Shown: piece by piece, positions 8,601-16,448 of the stretch
Layout: every line of letters starts with the position of its first letter
Numbering within the stretch: the stretch's first letter is position 1
Origin: JAFMKE01 sp964655225
GTDB lineage: Bacteria; Bacteroidota; Bacteroidia; Chitinophagales; UBA8649
DNA: 33,628 nucleotides
Assembly (NCBI GenBank): GCA_964655225.1
Contig: CAZZMB010000026.1
Coordinates: 1 to 33,628, forward strand
Direction: 5' to 3'
The notes under the pieces: generated by a model
What the model was told of the DNA's origin: nothing
Seen by the model: the letters and a program-made list of their open reading frames with translations, nothing else
The model's database searches: none
Program-made: the position numbers and the translations under genes

Positions 8601-9732
8601 CAAATGAAGATAAACCTAACTGGTTCCCATTATCATCCAAAGGTCCTTCAAAATAATCGATACCCAAAATAGGTGGATTAGCACCATATTGCAAATCAAC
8701 CGCATTTTGATTATAAATGTATCCCATTTCACGAGTTGTATCACAACCCACCATATCATCAGAGTAATCCCCCATATCCGGATCTACAAAGACTCCCATA
8801 TAGGTTTCGAATAATGGATTTGGTGATTTTTTAATTATCTCGAACGTATAGAAAGTCATATCATTTAAGGCATCTGCAGTTTGATAAGCAAAAGCTAGGC
8901 AATTTACTTGAACTCCCATAGGGGTGCCTCCCGTACGACCGTGGATATTTCCATTGTCGTTAATTACCCAGAAAATCATTTGATCTGCGAAATTTTCAGT
9001 CAAAACACCATTATCGGAAACACCAATGATAGGAAAATCACCTTTTGTAGGGTCATAAATATCATTACCATCAACATCAAAGAACGGTGCTAGAGAACCT
9101 TCGTTAAAATATTTATCTGTTTCATTCTCTAAGTAGTATGGATTACCCTTACCAGGCCATCTTAAAATTTGCAAGGGATTACTATTTGGATCTCCTTGGT
9201 CTTTCAACGCTAAAATATCAGATTTAGTAACCGTATTACCATCAGTAAAGAGGCCTCTCATTCTATTGATATCCGGCCCATAAACTTTAAAATGCTCATC
9301 ATACGCTGCACATTCATCAAATGAAACTTCTCCGAAATTACCATATAATGGCCCCGTAAAAAAGTCATGCCCTTGATTTCTGTATGTTTGAGCAGCACAC
9401 TGTAGGTTTCCCCCATTGTCTAAACCAGTAAACCACAAAGCTCCAGCAAACAATGCATTGATTGGAGTTGCTCCAGAAGCAGGATCTACTTTAGGGATTT
9501 CATATCTGGCTGTTTCAACACCATCCCACCAAAAATCTCCACCACCCAAAATTCTTGCTCTCACATTATTGATATCTAAATCAATTTGTGAAGTTGAGGG
9601 AGAACAATCAAAAACACCTGTTTTACCTCCACCGTTTGAACTATTATTCGAGCTATTTCCAACAATATGTCTTTCTGCACTAGCAAAGTTTGCTATGCTT
9701 AATGCTAAAACTAAATACACTAATTTTCTCAT
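5650..9732 (-). CDS. Very large secreted protein with T9SS-type C-terminal domain
   Basis: I do not recognise a named function for this 1360-aa protein. It starts with a signal peptide (residues 1-19, ending ASA) and a low-complexity Ser/Asn/Gly stretch (25-37). The N-terminal third is rich in Gly, Asp and aromatic residues. It includes ILGGGDFWWDG (61-71), INALFAGALWFTG (91-103) and an acidic DVDGNDIYDP motif (219-228) resembling a calcium-binding loop. The last about 128 residues (from 1233) have a FlgD/T9SS-CTD-like layout: VVPNPYYAF, then SIFTLDGKLVRQF, and a closing GSYIIHVDG strand, followed by an atypical tail MRPTDVSNF. No catalytic motif is evident. It lies 19 bp after the TonB receptor and 29 bp before the PorV-OmpA gene. 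It is probably a surface-exposed partner of these two; enzymatic, adhesive or structural roles are all open. Confidence 0.75.
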   Translation of the reverse strand: MRKLVYLVLALSIANFASAERHIVGNSSNNSSNGGGKTGVFDCSPSTSQIDLDINNVRARILGGGDFWWDGVETARYEIPKVDPASGATPINALFAGALWFTGLDNGGNLQCAAQTYRNQGHDFFTGPLYGNFGEVSFDECAAYDEHFKVYGPDINRMRGLFTDGNTVTKSDILALKDQGDPNSNPLQILRWPGKGNPYYLENETDKYFNEGSLAPFFDVDGNDIYDPTKGDFPIIGVSDNGVLTENFADQMIFWVINDNGNIHGRTGGTPMGVQVNCLAFAYQTADALNDMTFYTFEIIKKSPNPLFETYMGVFVDPDMGDYSDDMVGCDTTREMGYIYNQNAVDLQYGANPPILGIDYFEGPLDDNGNQLGLSSFVFFINSGPTIQQDPDDAPEFRNFQTGKWKDGSPITFGGNGVGGPSPTNYCLSGNPNNPAEWSIAQTAQLTGDDYRFVQNSGPFTLQPGDPQRISIGALTVFPDNYDGTPDIEKELGIADDLAQNLFDNNFDIIDGPDAPSLAIRELPNELVINLLNEPSSNNFGESYREPHALPDNGAVGNDSLYRFQGYLVYQLRNDKVTAQDLNDDGQAKLIFQADLKDDLDEIYDYSDNGVGFYNAILRVSGVNEGISRNLIISEDAFATGEKFLVNNKKYYFAAVAYATTEYNPFPIIPTLPELEIFKQGRGNFKIYSAIPHQIDSRNGGTILQAEAGDALSVFRYEGEGNGGVAIRLSEASEQAILEPPFYFEDIIEYQLGFDPIKAKVIDPLKLQEVDFELVFESYDLSVDTIIGLDTTFTYAPSTSFADSSYWKIYVRNNQGTPIDTIFAERSFDRQYEQVISEYGISVNVNLPAASNVNLRNGAGVYSPISSLLTFDDPTKKWLSNIKDEGFPTPTNWIRDGSGVGATFPGIFDSHQYDELSGGLDTVFYDPSTSTSPSLYGTSLLDGSIAPYCLASNYANPSVGNPPVVAEGRPEYLFGPAFRWDIWDVSGITNEVKNPVNTLDELRSVTVVFSNNPAEWSDCVVFETGDRVGFTNQNVPKGMLRADNASGPSIGKFPGYAINLETGERLNIAFGESSELSAYRGADQIWNPTSDVEDANTPVPGLDASYKNPIWGGKHYVYVFNTRYDNGAAAYNALTSTSINTAPNQQIPSAIADVYEDIMYTFIPLVNEEYTFINPTDIPTKARIDINVDRPFTAFATSETSTAEGNASLPRYRFSTEGLSPLENQTELAESVLSNIRVVPNPYYAFSTYEQNQVDSEVKIIGLPDRCIVSIFTLDGKLVRQFDRAVGASSNTSSNRQELSDGQPTNSGINLDNSISWDLNNSQRIPIGSGSYIIHVDGFELGEEVVKAAVFMRPTDVSNF

Positions 9733-9751
9733 GTCTTTATCTTCTTAAATA

Positions 9752-12700
9752 TTAAAAGTTAACCGATGCTCCCAAGTAAATTCTTCTTGGAGCGGTGTAA
9801 TTACTCGGTGAATTAATCGTTGCGTTATATAAATCTCTGTATGAAGTCGGGGAGATAGCAGCATCCGTAGCTAATTGGCCTAGTGAACTGTCTAACCATC
9901 CATCATCACCGGCTGAACCTGTATATCGATATACGTTTAATACATTTGCTGTTCCGATAATATTATCAATCCAGAGATATACATCAAAATATAATTTCTT
10001 CCCTTGTTTGTCCTCATTGCTTTTAGCCAACTCAAGAGTAAATGATTTGCTAATTTTTAAATCTGCTCTAAAATTCCAACCAATTCTGGATCCATTAATA
10101 TATCCAAGAGTTGTCTTTCTTGAACCCGTAACAAGCCCATCAGCTGTTGGATTTTCTTGCCTTGTATAAGGAGTACCTGAACGAGCTTGAGCAAGAACAT
10201 TAACACCAAAATTTGAAAGAATTTGCTTTCCTTTTTTAGTGACAGGACCGGTGTAATCTTTTCCATCACTGAATCGGTAGTCAAAAGAGACATTCATCGA
10301 GTGACGAGAATCAAAATCCAAAGGATTCACTGAACGGAAGTTTGATCCTGAGTTCCTAACCACTTGCAACTGCGTTCCATCACTACTACCTGTTCCTTCA
10401 GCAAACTGTAAGGTGTAGTTAGCTGTAATTCTAATGTTTTTAGTTCTTCTTAAGTCATATCCAAACTCAAATCCTTTGGTGTTACCAAAATCAATATTAT
10501 CAAATGTATAATACAGATTACCTTGAGCACCATTCACTCCATCCAATCGTCTTACCTGTATCTGATCTTTAAACTCTTTATAATAAGCAGTGAATGTAAT
10601 TGCTGAAGATGCTGAAACTTTTTGCTTGAATCCTAATTGAAAATCTACAGTAGTTTCTGGTCTTAGATTTGGATTATTAATTGTACTACCGCCTATTTGA
10701 TCGAAGAAGTAATAATCCATAGGACTTCCTATTGACCTATTCACTAGAAATCCACCACTAACTCTAGACTGAGGTGTTTGTGAGAGAACATCATAGTGAG
10801 CAAAGAATAACGCATTATCTGTGATATTAAATGAAAATTGAAGACGAGGCATAAAAACATAGGCAGCTTTATAATCTTCAAATGCTAAGTCTAAGCGATA
10901 ATCTTCATCTCTAGTGTTGTCTCCCTGCTCCTCAGACTTAACCGGTACAGCTTGACTAGAACCTAAAGAGTTGTAATTTCTTACTTGCACACCTTCACTA
11001 TCATAGAATGTATTACCATCTCGATATCCGACAATTGAGCCCCCTGTCGTTCCATCACTTGTGTAGACCGCATAGTCATCACCAATGTTAGCCGGTTTGC
11101 TTTCCGATCCAAAATCTGAAGCGGTCAATGAACCAAAAACAGAATAAGGGTCTTGTAAGACCTTTTGATTTGCATCATATCTATCCACTCTGAAGCCGAG
11201 CCTAAATGTAAGATCCTTCAATTGGAATTTATCCTCGATGTATCCAGCAGCGTATATCGGTGTAAACGGCGCAACCGGTCTTGTTTTGACTCCATTTTCA
11301 TCCGTCTTATTCCAGAAGTCTTCAAAACTTACATTTCCTGTTGTTCTGTTACCATATACATCATAACCCCGATAACTACGTCCAACGGGGGTAGTTCCAT
11401 TGTACAAAACACCTATTAGCTCATCAGGACTAAAGTGGTTAATATCAAAAGCTTCCAAAGGAAAACTAGATACATTTATAAATTCATTATCAGCTACACC
11501 ATTTGCTGCCCTGAAATTTTCATCAAAATACGATTGAACACGATCTCCATCTTCATTAAAAGGTACGCTTTCATATTCATAGAAAATTGAATCACTAAAA
11601 TAAACTGGCGCTCCTGCAACAGGCGTAAGTACCCCGTTGTTGTAGAAAAAAGGATTGTCTGTATCAAATTCTAAATGATTATTCACATTGGCATTGGCTG
11701 CATCCCATAGCGAGAGTGGAGAAACCGCATATTTTCTCATCACTCTGTGTTCATACTCCACACCAAAAGTAAGTGAATGCTTGTTTCTACTTTCCGCACC
11801 TGGCTTCAAAATATCAAAACCTGAGTTAATTTGAAATCTATATTTCTCGTCATCATTATCAGTTCCAGTTCCATTATATTGGCGACCTGTGTTGTACCAA
11901 ATATTATAAGGAATTTCAGCTCTTTCTCCGTTTACTAGTGATTGAGTGGCTTGCAAATCAGCAATACCTCCAGCTACGTAATTCTGTCCATTTGCACCCG
12001 GAGTACCTAGTAAATCATAATAAGCAGAAGTAAAATTTGCTCCTTGTTGATTAACATCACTTGGAGTAAAATAAACAGCCGTATCAGAATAATTGCTCAA
12101 TTCCCAAAATTCTTCATCCGCATTTGGTGAGAAAACCGGTGCTCTATCTACGTCAAACTTTCCAATGTAACCATATGCCCAATAATCGTCACCATGACTA
12201 TCATCTTCATATTCCCTTTTATATTTCTCGAAATCAAACTGCAGTTGATAAAAAGCATTTTGAATAGCTCCTTGTCTTTGACCTTCTTCTAAATTTTTAT
12301 TGAAGTTTTGAGTGAATCGAATGAATGTTTTGTAATTCTGCTCGATATATAATGGGTTATTTTCAAAGTTCAATAAAGAATATTGCTCAATCCATCTATG
12401 GTAATATTTATAATCCATATTTCCCCCAATAGCTAAATATTTACCATTTCCTAGTCTAAAATCTAATTTACCATTAAACCTTGCTTGATTATCTACTGTA
12501 TTTCTTTTTATATTATTCACCTCTAAAGAATCAAATGTTAGTTGCTCCGATCTTACAATTAAGTTACCTTCTTCATTAAGCGCTAACGGAGTTTCTTGAA
12601 GACTTGTAAACAAATCATCTTTCACTTTATACATATCTACAGCAGCAGGTCTTGAATCTTTTTGTCTTTGGTATTCTCCATTCAATGAGTAACCAATAAC

Positions 12701-13492
12701 TGTTTGACCAGCATCGTTTTTAACTAATGGGCCAGATAAATTAACATTCACAAGATCAAACCTCCATCTATCCAAAGATGACTGAGCTTCCACTCCACCT
12801 GTGAGTTTCTTAGATCCACCTTTCGTAGAAATATTAATTACTCCAGATGTTGAATTACCAAACTTGGCGGATACCCCACCAGTAATAATATCTATTTGTT
12901 CAACAGCAGAAACAGGAAGATTCACATTACCACTCACACGAATTCCATCAACGTAGTAAACGACAGCATCGCCTCTACCCCCTCTGATATTAATTCCGCC
13001 ACCTTTGTCTGATTGCTGAACACCTGCAGTAGTTGAGGCAATATTCTGTATATTTCTTGTAGGCAAATCAGCAATATCCTCTGCTGTGACTGTATTTTTG
13101 GATGAGGTTTCACCTGCATCAATTAATGGCACCTTATACTGAATCACTACCACCTCTTCAATTATTTGTTCTGAAGGTGATAACTTTTTGTCCATATATG
13201 TAGTCTGATCATTCTTGACTACAACCCCTACTTCACGAATGGTCGTGTATCCTATATTAGAGAATTGCACATCGTACTTTCCAGGACTTAAGGGTTTAAC
13301 TGAATAAAACCCATCAAAATCGGTAGTAGCACCAACTCCTGTAGGCGAACCATTCTCAACAATTGCAACCGATGCAAATGGAACACCTTCGCCATTCTCA
13401 TCCGTAATCTTACCACTAATCTCTCCACTCTGGGCAAACAGGCCTATGGAAAGAAAGGAAAACATGAGTACTAAAAAATAATTTTTCTGCAT
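9752..13492 (-). CDS. TonB-dependent outer-membrane receptor with carboxypeptidase-regulatory-like N-terminal domain
   Basis: This 1246-aa receptor has the layout of Bacteroidota TonB-dependent transporters. A signal peptide (residues 1-20, ending LFAQ) is followed by a CarboxypepD_reg-like beta-sandwich (about 22-105, starting GEISGKITDENGEGVPFASV), a plug domain (about 115-235, with INIRGGRGDAVVYYVDGIR and SGVINISTKGG) and a large 22-strand-type barrel. The chain ends in RRIYLGASVNF, with the terminal Phe typical of outer-membrane barrels. No SusD-like lipoprotein accompanies it, so it is not a classical SusCD glycan importer. It is the first gene of the three-gene operon and has a good promoter at 13526-13554. 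The substrate is unknown; it may import a ligand or act with the secreted partner. Confidence 0.93.
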   Translation of the reverse strand: MQKNYFLVLMFSFLSIGLFAQSGEISGKITDENGEGVPFASVAIVENGSPTGVGATTDFDGFYSVKPLSPGKYDVQFSNIGYTTIREVGVVVKNDQTTYMDKKLSPSEQIIEEVVVIQYKVPLIDAGETSSKNTVTAEDIADLPTRNIQNIASTTAGVQQSDKGGGINIRGGRGDAVVYYVDGIRVSGNVNLPVSAVEQIDIITGGVSAKFGNSTSGVINISTKGGSKKLTGGVEAQSSLDRWRFDLVNVNLSGPLVKNDAGQTVIGYSLNGEYQRQKDSRPAAVDMYKVKDDLFTSLQETPLALNEEGNLIVRSEQLTFDSLEVNNIKRNTVDNQARFNGKLDFRLGNGKYLAIGGNMDYKYYHRWIEQYSLLNFENNPLYIEQNYKTFIRFTQNFNKNLEEGQRQGAIQNAFYQLQFDFEKYKREYEDDSHGDDYWAYGYIGKFDVDRAPVFSPNADEEFWELSNYSDTAVYFTPSDVNQQGANFTSAYYDLLGTPGANGQNYVAGGIADLQATQSLVNGERAEIPYNIWYNTGRQYNGTGTDNDDEKYRFQINSGFDILKPGAESRNKHSLTFGVEYEHRVMRKYAVSPLSLWDAANANVNNHLEFDTDNPFFYNNGVLTPVAGAPVYFSDSIFYEYESVPFNEDGDRVQSYFDENFRAANGVADNEFINVSSFPLEAFDINHFSPDELIGVLYNGTTPVGRSYRGYDVYGNRTTGNVSFEDFWNKTDENGVKTRPVAPFTPIYAAGYIEDKFQLKDLTFRLGFRVDRYDANQKVLQDPYSVFGSLTASDFGSESKPANIGDDYAVYTSDGTTGGSIVGYRDGNTFYDSEGVQVRNYNSLGSSQAVPVKSEEQGDNTRDEDYRLDLAFEDYKAAYVFMPRLQFSFNITDNALFFAHYDVLSQTPQSRVSGGFLVNRSIGSPMDYYFFDQIGGSTINNPNLRPETTVDFQLGFKQKVSASSAITFTAYYKEFKDQIQVRRLDGVNGAQGNLYYTFDNIDFGNTKGFEFGYDLRRTKNIRITANYTLQFAEGTGSSDGTQLQVVRNSGSNFRSVNPLDFDSRHSMNVSFDYRFSDGKDYTGPVTKKGKQILSNFGVNVLAQARSGTPYTRQENPTADGLVTGSRKTTLGYINGSRIGWNFRADLKISKSFTLELAKSNEDKQGKKLYFDVYLWIDNIIGTANVLNVYRYTGSAGDDGWLDSSLGQLATDAAISPTSYRDLYNATINSPSNYTAPRRIYLGASVNF

Positions 13493-13525
13493 ATTAAATT
13501 GTTTAACATTATTTTAACAACACGC

Positions 13526-13554
13526 CAAAGTTAAATAAATTTCTAAGAAACAAA
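13526..13554 (-). promoter_or_regulatory. Bacteroidota-type promoter for the TonB/PorV operon
   Basis: On the minus strand TTTG (13554-13551) is followed after 17 bp by TAACTTTG (13533-13526), matching the phylum's -33 TTG / -7 TAnnTTTG pattern. The expected transcript would start about 25-30 bases before the receptor ATG at 13492. Confidence 0.65.
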
Positions 13555-13612
13555 ACCCATTTATTTGTCAAAGTTTTTTAGTTTCAAAAAGAGGACGAAT
13601 AAAGAACAATTT

Positions 13613-14542
13613 TTAAGGCAATGCGGCAAGAATTTTTTGGCTTAAAATTTCAGCCAATCTAAATTTTGATTGTCTTGTCCATCCCGCAACATGCGTAGAA
13701 AGAATAATGCACCCTGATTGGTTAAATGCATTGATATAAGCCTTCTCTTCAGCAGAATAGCTTTGGATATTTTCATTATCAAAAACATCCAAACAAGCAC
13801 CTTTTATTTTTGAACTTTCCAAGGCCTTTAATAAGGCATCCTTGCAAACAACTTTTCCTCTTGAAGTATTTATCAGGTAAAAATCCTTTTTCATCTTATC
13901 CACAAAAGAATCATTCAAATAGTGGTGTGTTTCTTTATTGTAAGGCACATGAAAGGAAATGATATCGGCTTTTTCTTGAAGCTCATCTAAACTTACACTT
14001 CTTGCAAAATGGTTAATTTCCATGTTTGGATATTTATCATAAAACAAAGTCTCCACGCCAAAACCACTTATTTTTTTTGCTAAAGCTTGTCCAGTGTTCC
14101 CAAAGCCAATAATACCAACCGTCTTCCCCATTAACTCCTCTCCTCTATTTGCTTCTCTATCCCAGCTAAATTGGACTACATCACGGTGGGCTCGATTTAA
14201 GTTATTAAACAAGGCGAGTAACATGCCAATGGCATGCTCTGCAACTGCATCTCGATTTCCCTCGGGAGAATTAAAAACGAGCACTCCGCTTTTTTCTGCC
14301 GCCTTCAGATCTATTATTTCCAATCCGCTTCCCAATCGACCGATGACTTTAAGTCTGGTCGCTTTATTTAAAAAGTTTTTTTCGATTGTTATTTTACTAT
14401 TGATAACCAAGATTTCAAAGTCCTTAATCATGGACTCTACCTCTTTTTGGTTTATTTTCGGTAAATAAGTACACGAGACTCCTGCCTTGTCAAATTTATC
14501 CAACAATATGGAGTGCACATGATCGGTGATGAGTGCTTTCAT
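13613..14542 (-). CDS. D-2-hydroxyacid dehydrogenase (phosphoglycerate dehydrogenase-like)
   Basis: This 309-aa NAD-dependent oxidoreductase belongs to the D-isomer-specific 2-hydroxyacid dehydrogenase family, which interconverts 2-keto and D-2-hydroxy acids. The Rossmann motif GFGNTG is at 146-151. The catalytic trio is present: Arg228 in NTSRGK, Glu257 in DVFDNEN and His284 in STHVAGWT. The usual acidic-proline DVFE-x-EP box is relaxed here. No C-terminal ACT regulatory domain is present, so it is the short type; a SerA role is possible but no serC or serB is nearby. Its ATG overlaps the stop of rsmA in a TCAT/ATGA arrangement (14539-14542), which implies co-transcription. The exact substrate cannot be assigned. 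Confidence 0.85.
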   Translation of the reverse strand: MKALITDHVHSILLDKFDKAGVSCTYLPKINQKEVESMIKDFEILVINSKITIEKNFLNKATRLKVIGRLGSGLEIIDLKAAEKSGVLVFNSPEGNRDAVAEHAIGMLLALFNNLNRAHRDVVQFSWDREANRGEELMGKTVGIIGFGNTGQALAKKISGFGVETLFYDKYPNMEINHFARSVSLDELQEKADIISFHVPYNKETHHYLNDSFVDKMKKDFYLINTSRGKVVCKDALLKALESSKIKGACLDVFDNENIQSYSAEEKAYINAFNQSGCIILSTHVAGWTRQSKFRLAEILSQKILAALP

Positions 14543-15321
14543 TGATTATACAATTCTAAGATATTTGCCAAATTAATCAAACCGTCTAGAGAAACTTGTT
14601 CAGGGCGAAGGTTAAAAACTTCGAGCGCCTTCACCTCGTCATTTTTAATAAATTGTTTCAAACTATTTCTCAAGGTTTTGCGTCTTTGATTAAATGCAAG
14701 TTTTACCATAGTTTTAAAAAATACAGGGTTTACCGCGAAGTCTGTTTTTCTTCTTTTCATTACCATAACTCCACTAATCACTTTTGGAGGAGGATTAAAG
14801 GCTTCTCTTGGTACGTCAAAAAGATAAGTAGTTTCGTAAAATAATTGAGTAAGCACGCTTATGATACCAAACTCCTTACTTCCCTCTTTTGCGCAAATTC
14901 TTCGCGCCATCTCTTTTTGAAACATTCCGAGCATTACAGGAACGGTTTCTTTGTTATCAATAATTTTAAAAACAATTTGAGAAGATATGTTGTACGGGAA
15001 GTTGCCAACTACGGCAAAAGGCTCATCAAAAAAGTCTTTAAGAGAGGCCTGTAAAAAGTCTGCCTGAATAATTTCATCCTGCAAACCAGCAAATTCCTCC
15101 TTTAAATGCTTTACCCAACGAGAATCAAACTCAACTAATTTATATTTCTTTTGGTCCTTTAAATAAGCACTCAATGCTCCAGCACCTGGCCCAACTTCCA
15201 ACAAAGGCAGACCCTGCGTATTTTCCAAAATAGATTGATAAATTTGGGTTAAAACGTAATCGTCTTTCAAGAAGTGTTGCCCTAACGATTTATTTAAATG
15301 GATGTGCTTATGTTTTGCCAA
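14539..15321 (-). CDS. rsmA: 16S rRNA (adenine(1518)-N6/adenine(1519)-N6)-dimethyltransferase RsmA (KsgA)
   Basis: RsmA dimethylates two adjacent adenines in the 3' terminal helix of 16S rRNA during late 30S assembly, using S-adenosylmethionine. The 260-aa protein shows the N-terminal signature KSLGQHFLKD (11-20), the SAM-binding LLEVGPGAGALS (40-51) and the catalytic NFPYNISS box (107-114; most family members have NLPY). It also carries the C-terminal RRKTLRNSLK segment. The start is a TTG at 15321-15319. It is effectively forced, because an in-frame TAA lies two codons upstream and no in-frame ATG precedes the conserved signature. It overlaps the following dehydrogenase by four bases. It diverges from the aminopeptidase gene. 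Confidence 0.94.
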   Translation of the reverse strand: MAKHKHIHLNKSLGQHFLKDDYVLTQIYQSILENTQGLPLLEVGPGAGALSAYLKDQKKYKLVEFDSRWVKHLKEEFAGLQDEIIQADFLQASLKDFFDEPFAVVGNFPYNISSQIVFKIIDNKETVPVMLGMFQKEMARRICAKEGSKEFGIISVLTQLFYETTYLFDVPREAFNPPPKVISGVMVMKRRKTDFAVNPVFFKTMVKLAFNQRRKTLRNSLKQFIKNDEVKALEVFNLRPEQVSLDGLINLANILELYNQ

Positions 15322-15349
15322 GTATTCTTATTTAGGTGACAAATATTGC

Positions 15350-15357
15350 TATTTTTG
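15350..15357 (+). promoter_or_regulatory. -7 element for the aminopeptidase-pdxA pair
   Basis: TATTTTTG matches TAnnTTTG exactly and lies 20 bp before the ATG at 15378, implying a very short leader. I see no TTG at the expected -33 position, so the call rests on the -7 box alone. Confidence 0.45.
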
Positions 15358-15377
15358 CAGACTATTTAAGGATTTCT

Positions 15378-16448
15378 ATGGAACATTTTAGCATAAGTAA
15401 CAAATTAGACAGCAAATCGGCGAACACTATTTATTTTCTTTCAAACCTGAAAGCAAAAAATAATCTAGATGCATATCAAGTTAAAGCGATTAAAGCAGCC
15501 AAGGACAAAAACTTCTTTCACTTTACCAATGAAAAAGGTACGACGGTGGTTGTGAAAGCTGAAAAGCAATTGGAAAAGTGCAGAAAAAGTGGTGAGCAGC
15601 TACACAAATTGGCAAGTGGATTAGGCCTCCAAAATTGGAATATAAACTCTACGGCGAGTAAGGAAGAACTTTTCGCTTTTGTAGAGGGTATAGGACTCTC
15701 TTCTTATGCATTTGAAAAATACAAAGCCAAAAAAATAGCAAAAAAGATAAACCTTCACACAACTGATATCGGGAAAGCTGACAGGGATGAATTGGTCAAT
15801 ATTGTAGCATCAACATGCATTGCACGAACTTTGGTCAACGAGCCTCATAGTTTCCTCAATGCCCAACAATATTCAAAAGAAATCAAGCGCTTAGGTAAAC
15901 AATTTGGGTTTAATTTAAAAGTGTGGGGCAAAGAGCGAATTATAAAAGAAAAAATGGGAGGAATACTTGGAGTGAATAAAGGAAGCGTTCAGGAACCGAC
16001 ATTCAACATCCTTGAATACAAATCAAGCAAGGCTGTTAACAGCCAACCTATCGTCCTTGTAGGCAAGGGAGTCATGTATGATACAGGAGGACTCAGCCTG
16101 AAGCCTACGGCCAACAGCATGGATATGATGAAGAGCGACATGGGTGGTTCTGCTGCTGTTGTNNNNNNNNNNNNNNNNNNNNNNNNNNNNNNNNNNNNNN
16201 NNNNNNNNNNNNNNNNNNNNNNNNNNNNNNNNNNNNNNNNNNNNNNNNNNNNNNNNNNNNNNGGAGCTTTTGCTGGCCAAACAACCGCTGGAATGTTTTT
16301 ACAGCACTTCGTTGACTATCCATGGATGCATATTGATATTGCAGGAGCTGCGTTTTTGAAATCTCCGGACTCGTACAGAGGGAAAAATGGAACAGGAGTA
16401 GGTGTTCGTTTACTGTACAATTTCATTAAGAATAGAACCAAGAACTGA
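15378..16448 (+). CDS. Leucyl aminopeptidase family (M17) protein, interrupted by an assembly gap
   Basis: M17 enzymes are two-metal aminopeptidases that remove N-terminal residues from peptides. Before the gap the metal/catalytic residues are in place: Lys230 and Asp235 in GKGVMYDTGG, Lys242 in SLKP and Asp254 in MKSDMGG, with spacing as in E. coli PepA. The sequence resumes after the gap with GQTTAGMFLQHF and the HIDIAGAAF strand. The NTDAEGR motif, with the remaining metal ligands and the catalytic Arg, falls in the missing part. By comparison with PepA about 140 residues should lie there, yet 100 N can hold only 33. The gap length is therefore a placeholder and the apparently open frame across it is fortuitous. 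ATG 15378 is preferred over GTG 15336, which lies upstream of the -7 box. The stop overlaps the pdxA start by one base (TGATG). Confidence 0.88.
   Translation: MEHFSISNKLDSKSANTIYFLSNLKAKNNLDAYQVKAIKAAKDKNFFHFTNEKGTTVVVKAEKQLEKCRKSGEQLHKLASGLGLQNWNINSTASKEELFAFVEGIGLSSYAFEKYKAKKIAKKINLHTTDIGKADRDELVNIVASTCIARTLVNEPHSFLNAQQYSKEIKRLGKQFGFNLKVWGKERIIKEKMGGILGVNKGSVQEPTFNILEYKSSKAVNSQPIVLVGKGVMYDTGGLSLKPTANSMDMMKSDMGGSAAVXXXXXXXXXXXXXXXXXXXXXXXXXXXXXXXXXXGAFAGQTTAGMFLQHFVDYPWMHIDIAGAAFLKSPDSYRGKNGTGVGVRLLYNFIKNRTKN
16163..16262. other. Assembly gap (100 N) inside the aminopeptidase gene
   Basis: Exactly 100 undetermined bases. The M17 family alignment implies that roughly 400 bases or more are really missing, so translations across it are not meaningful. 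Confidence 0.97.

Noticed and set aside
14094..14468. 124-codon plus-strand frame
   Set aside because: It is antisense to the 2-hydroxyacid dehydrogenase Rossmann domain and has no supporting features.
16023..16359. Other-frame open readings crossing the 100-N gap
   Set aside because: N bases cannot contain stops, so these frames are open only by default; both flanks belong to the aminopeptidase.
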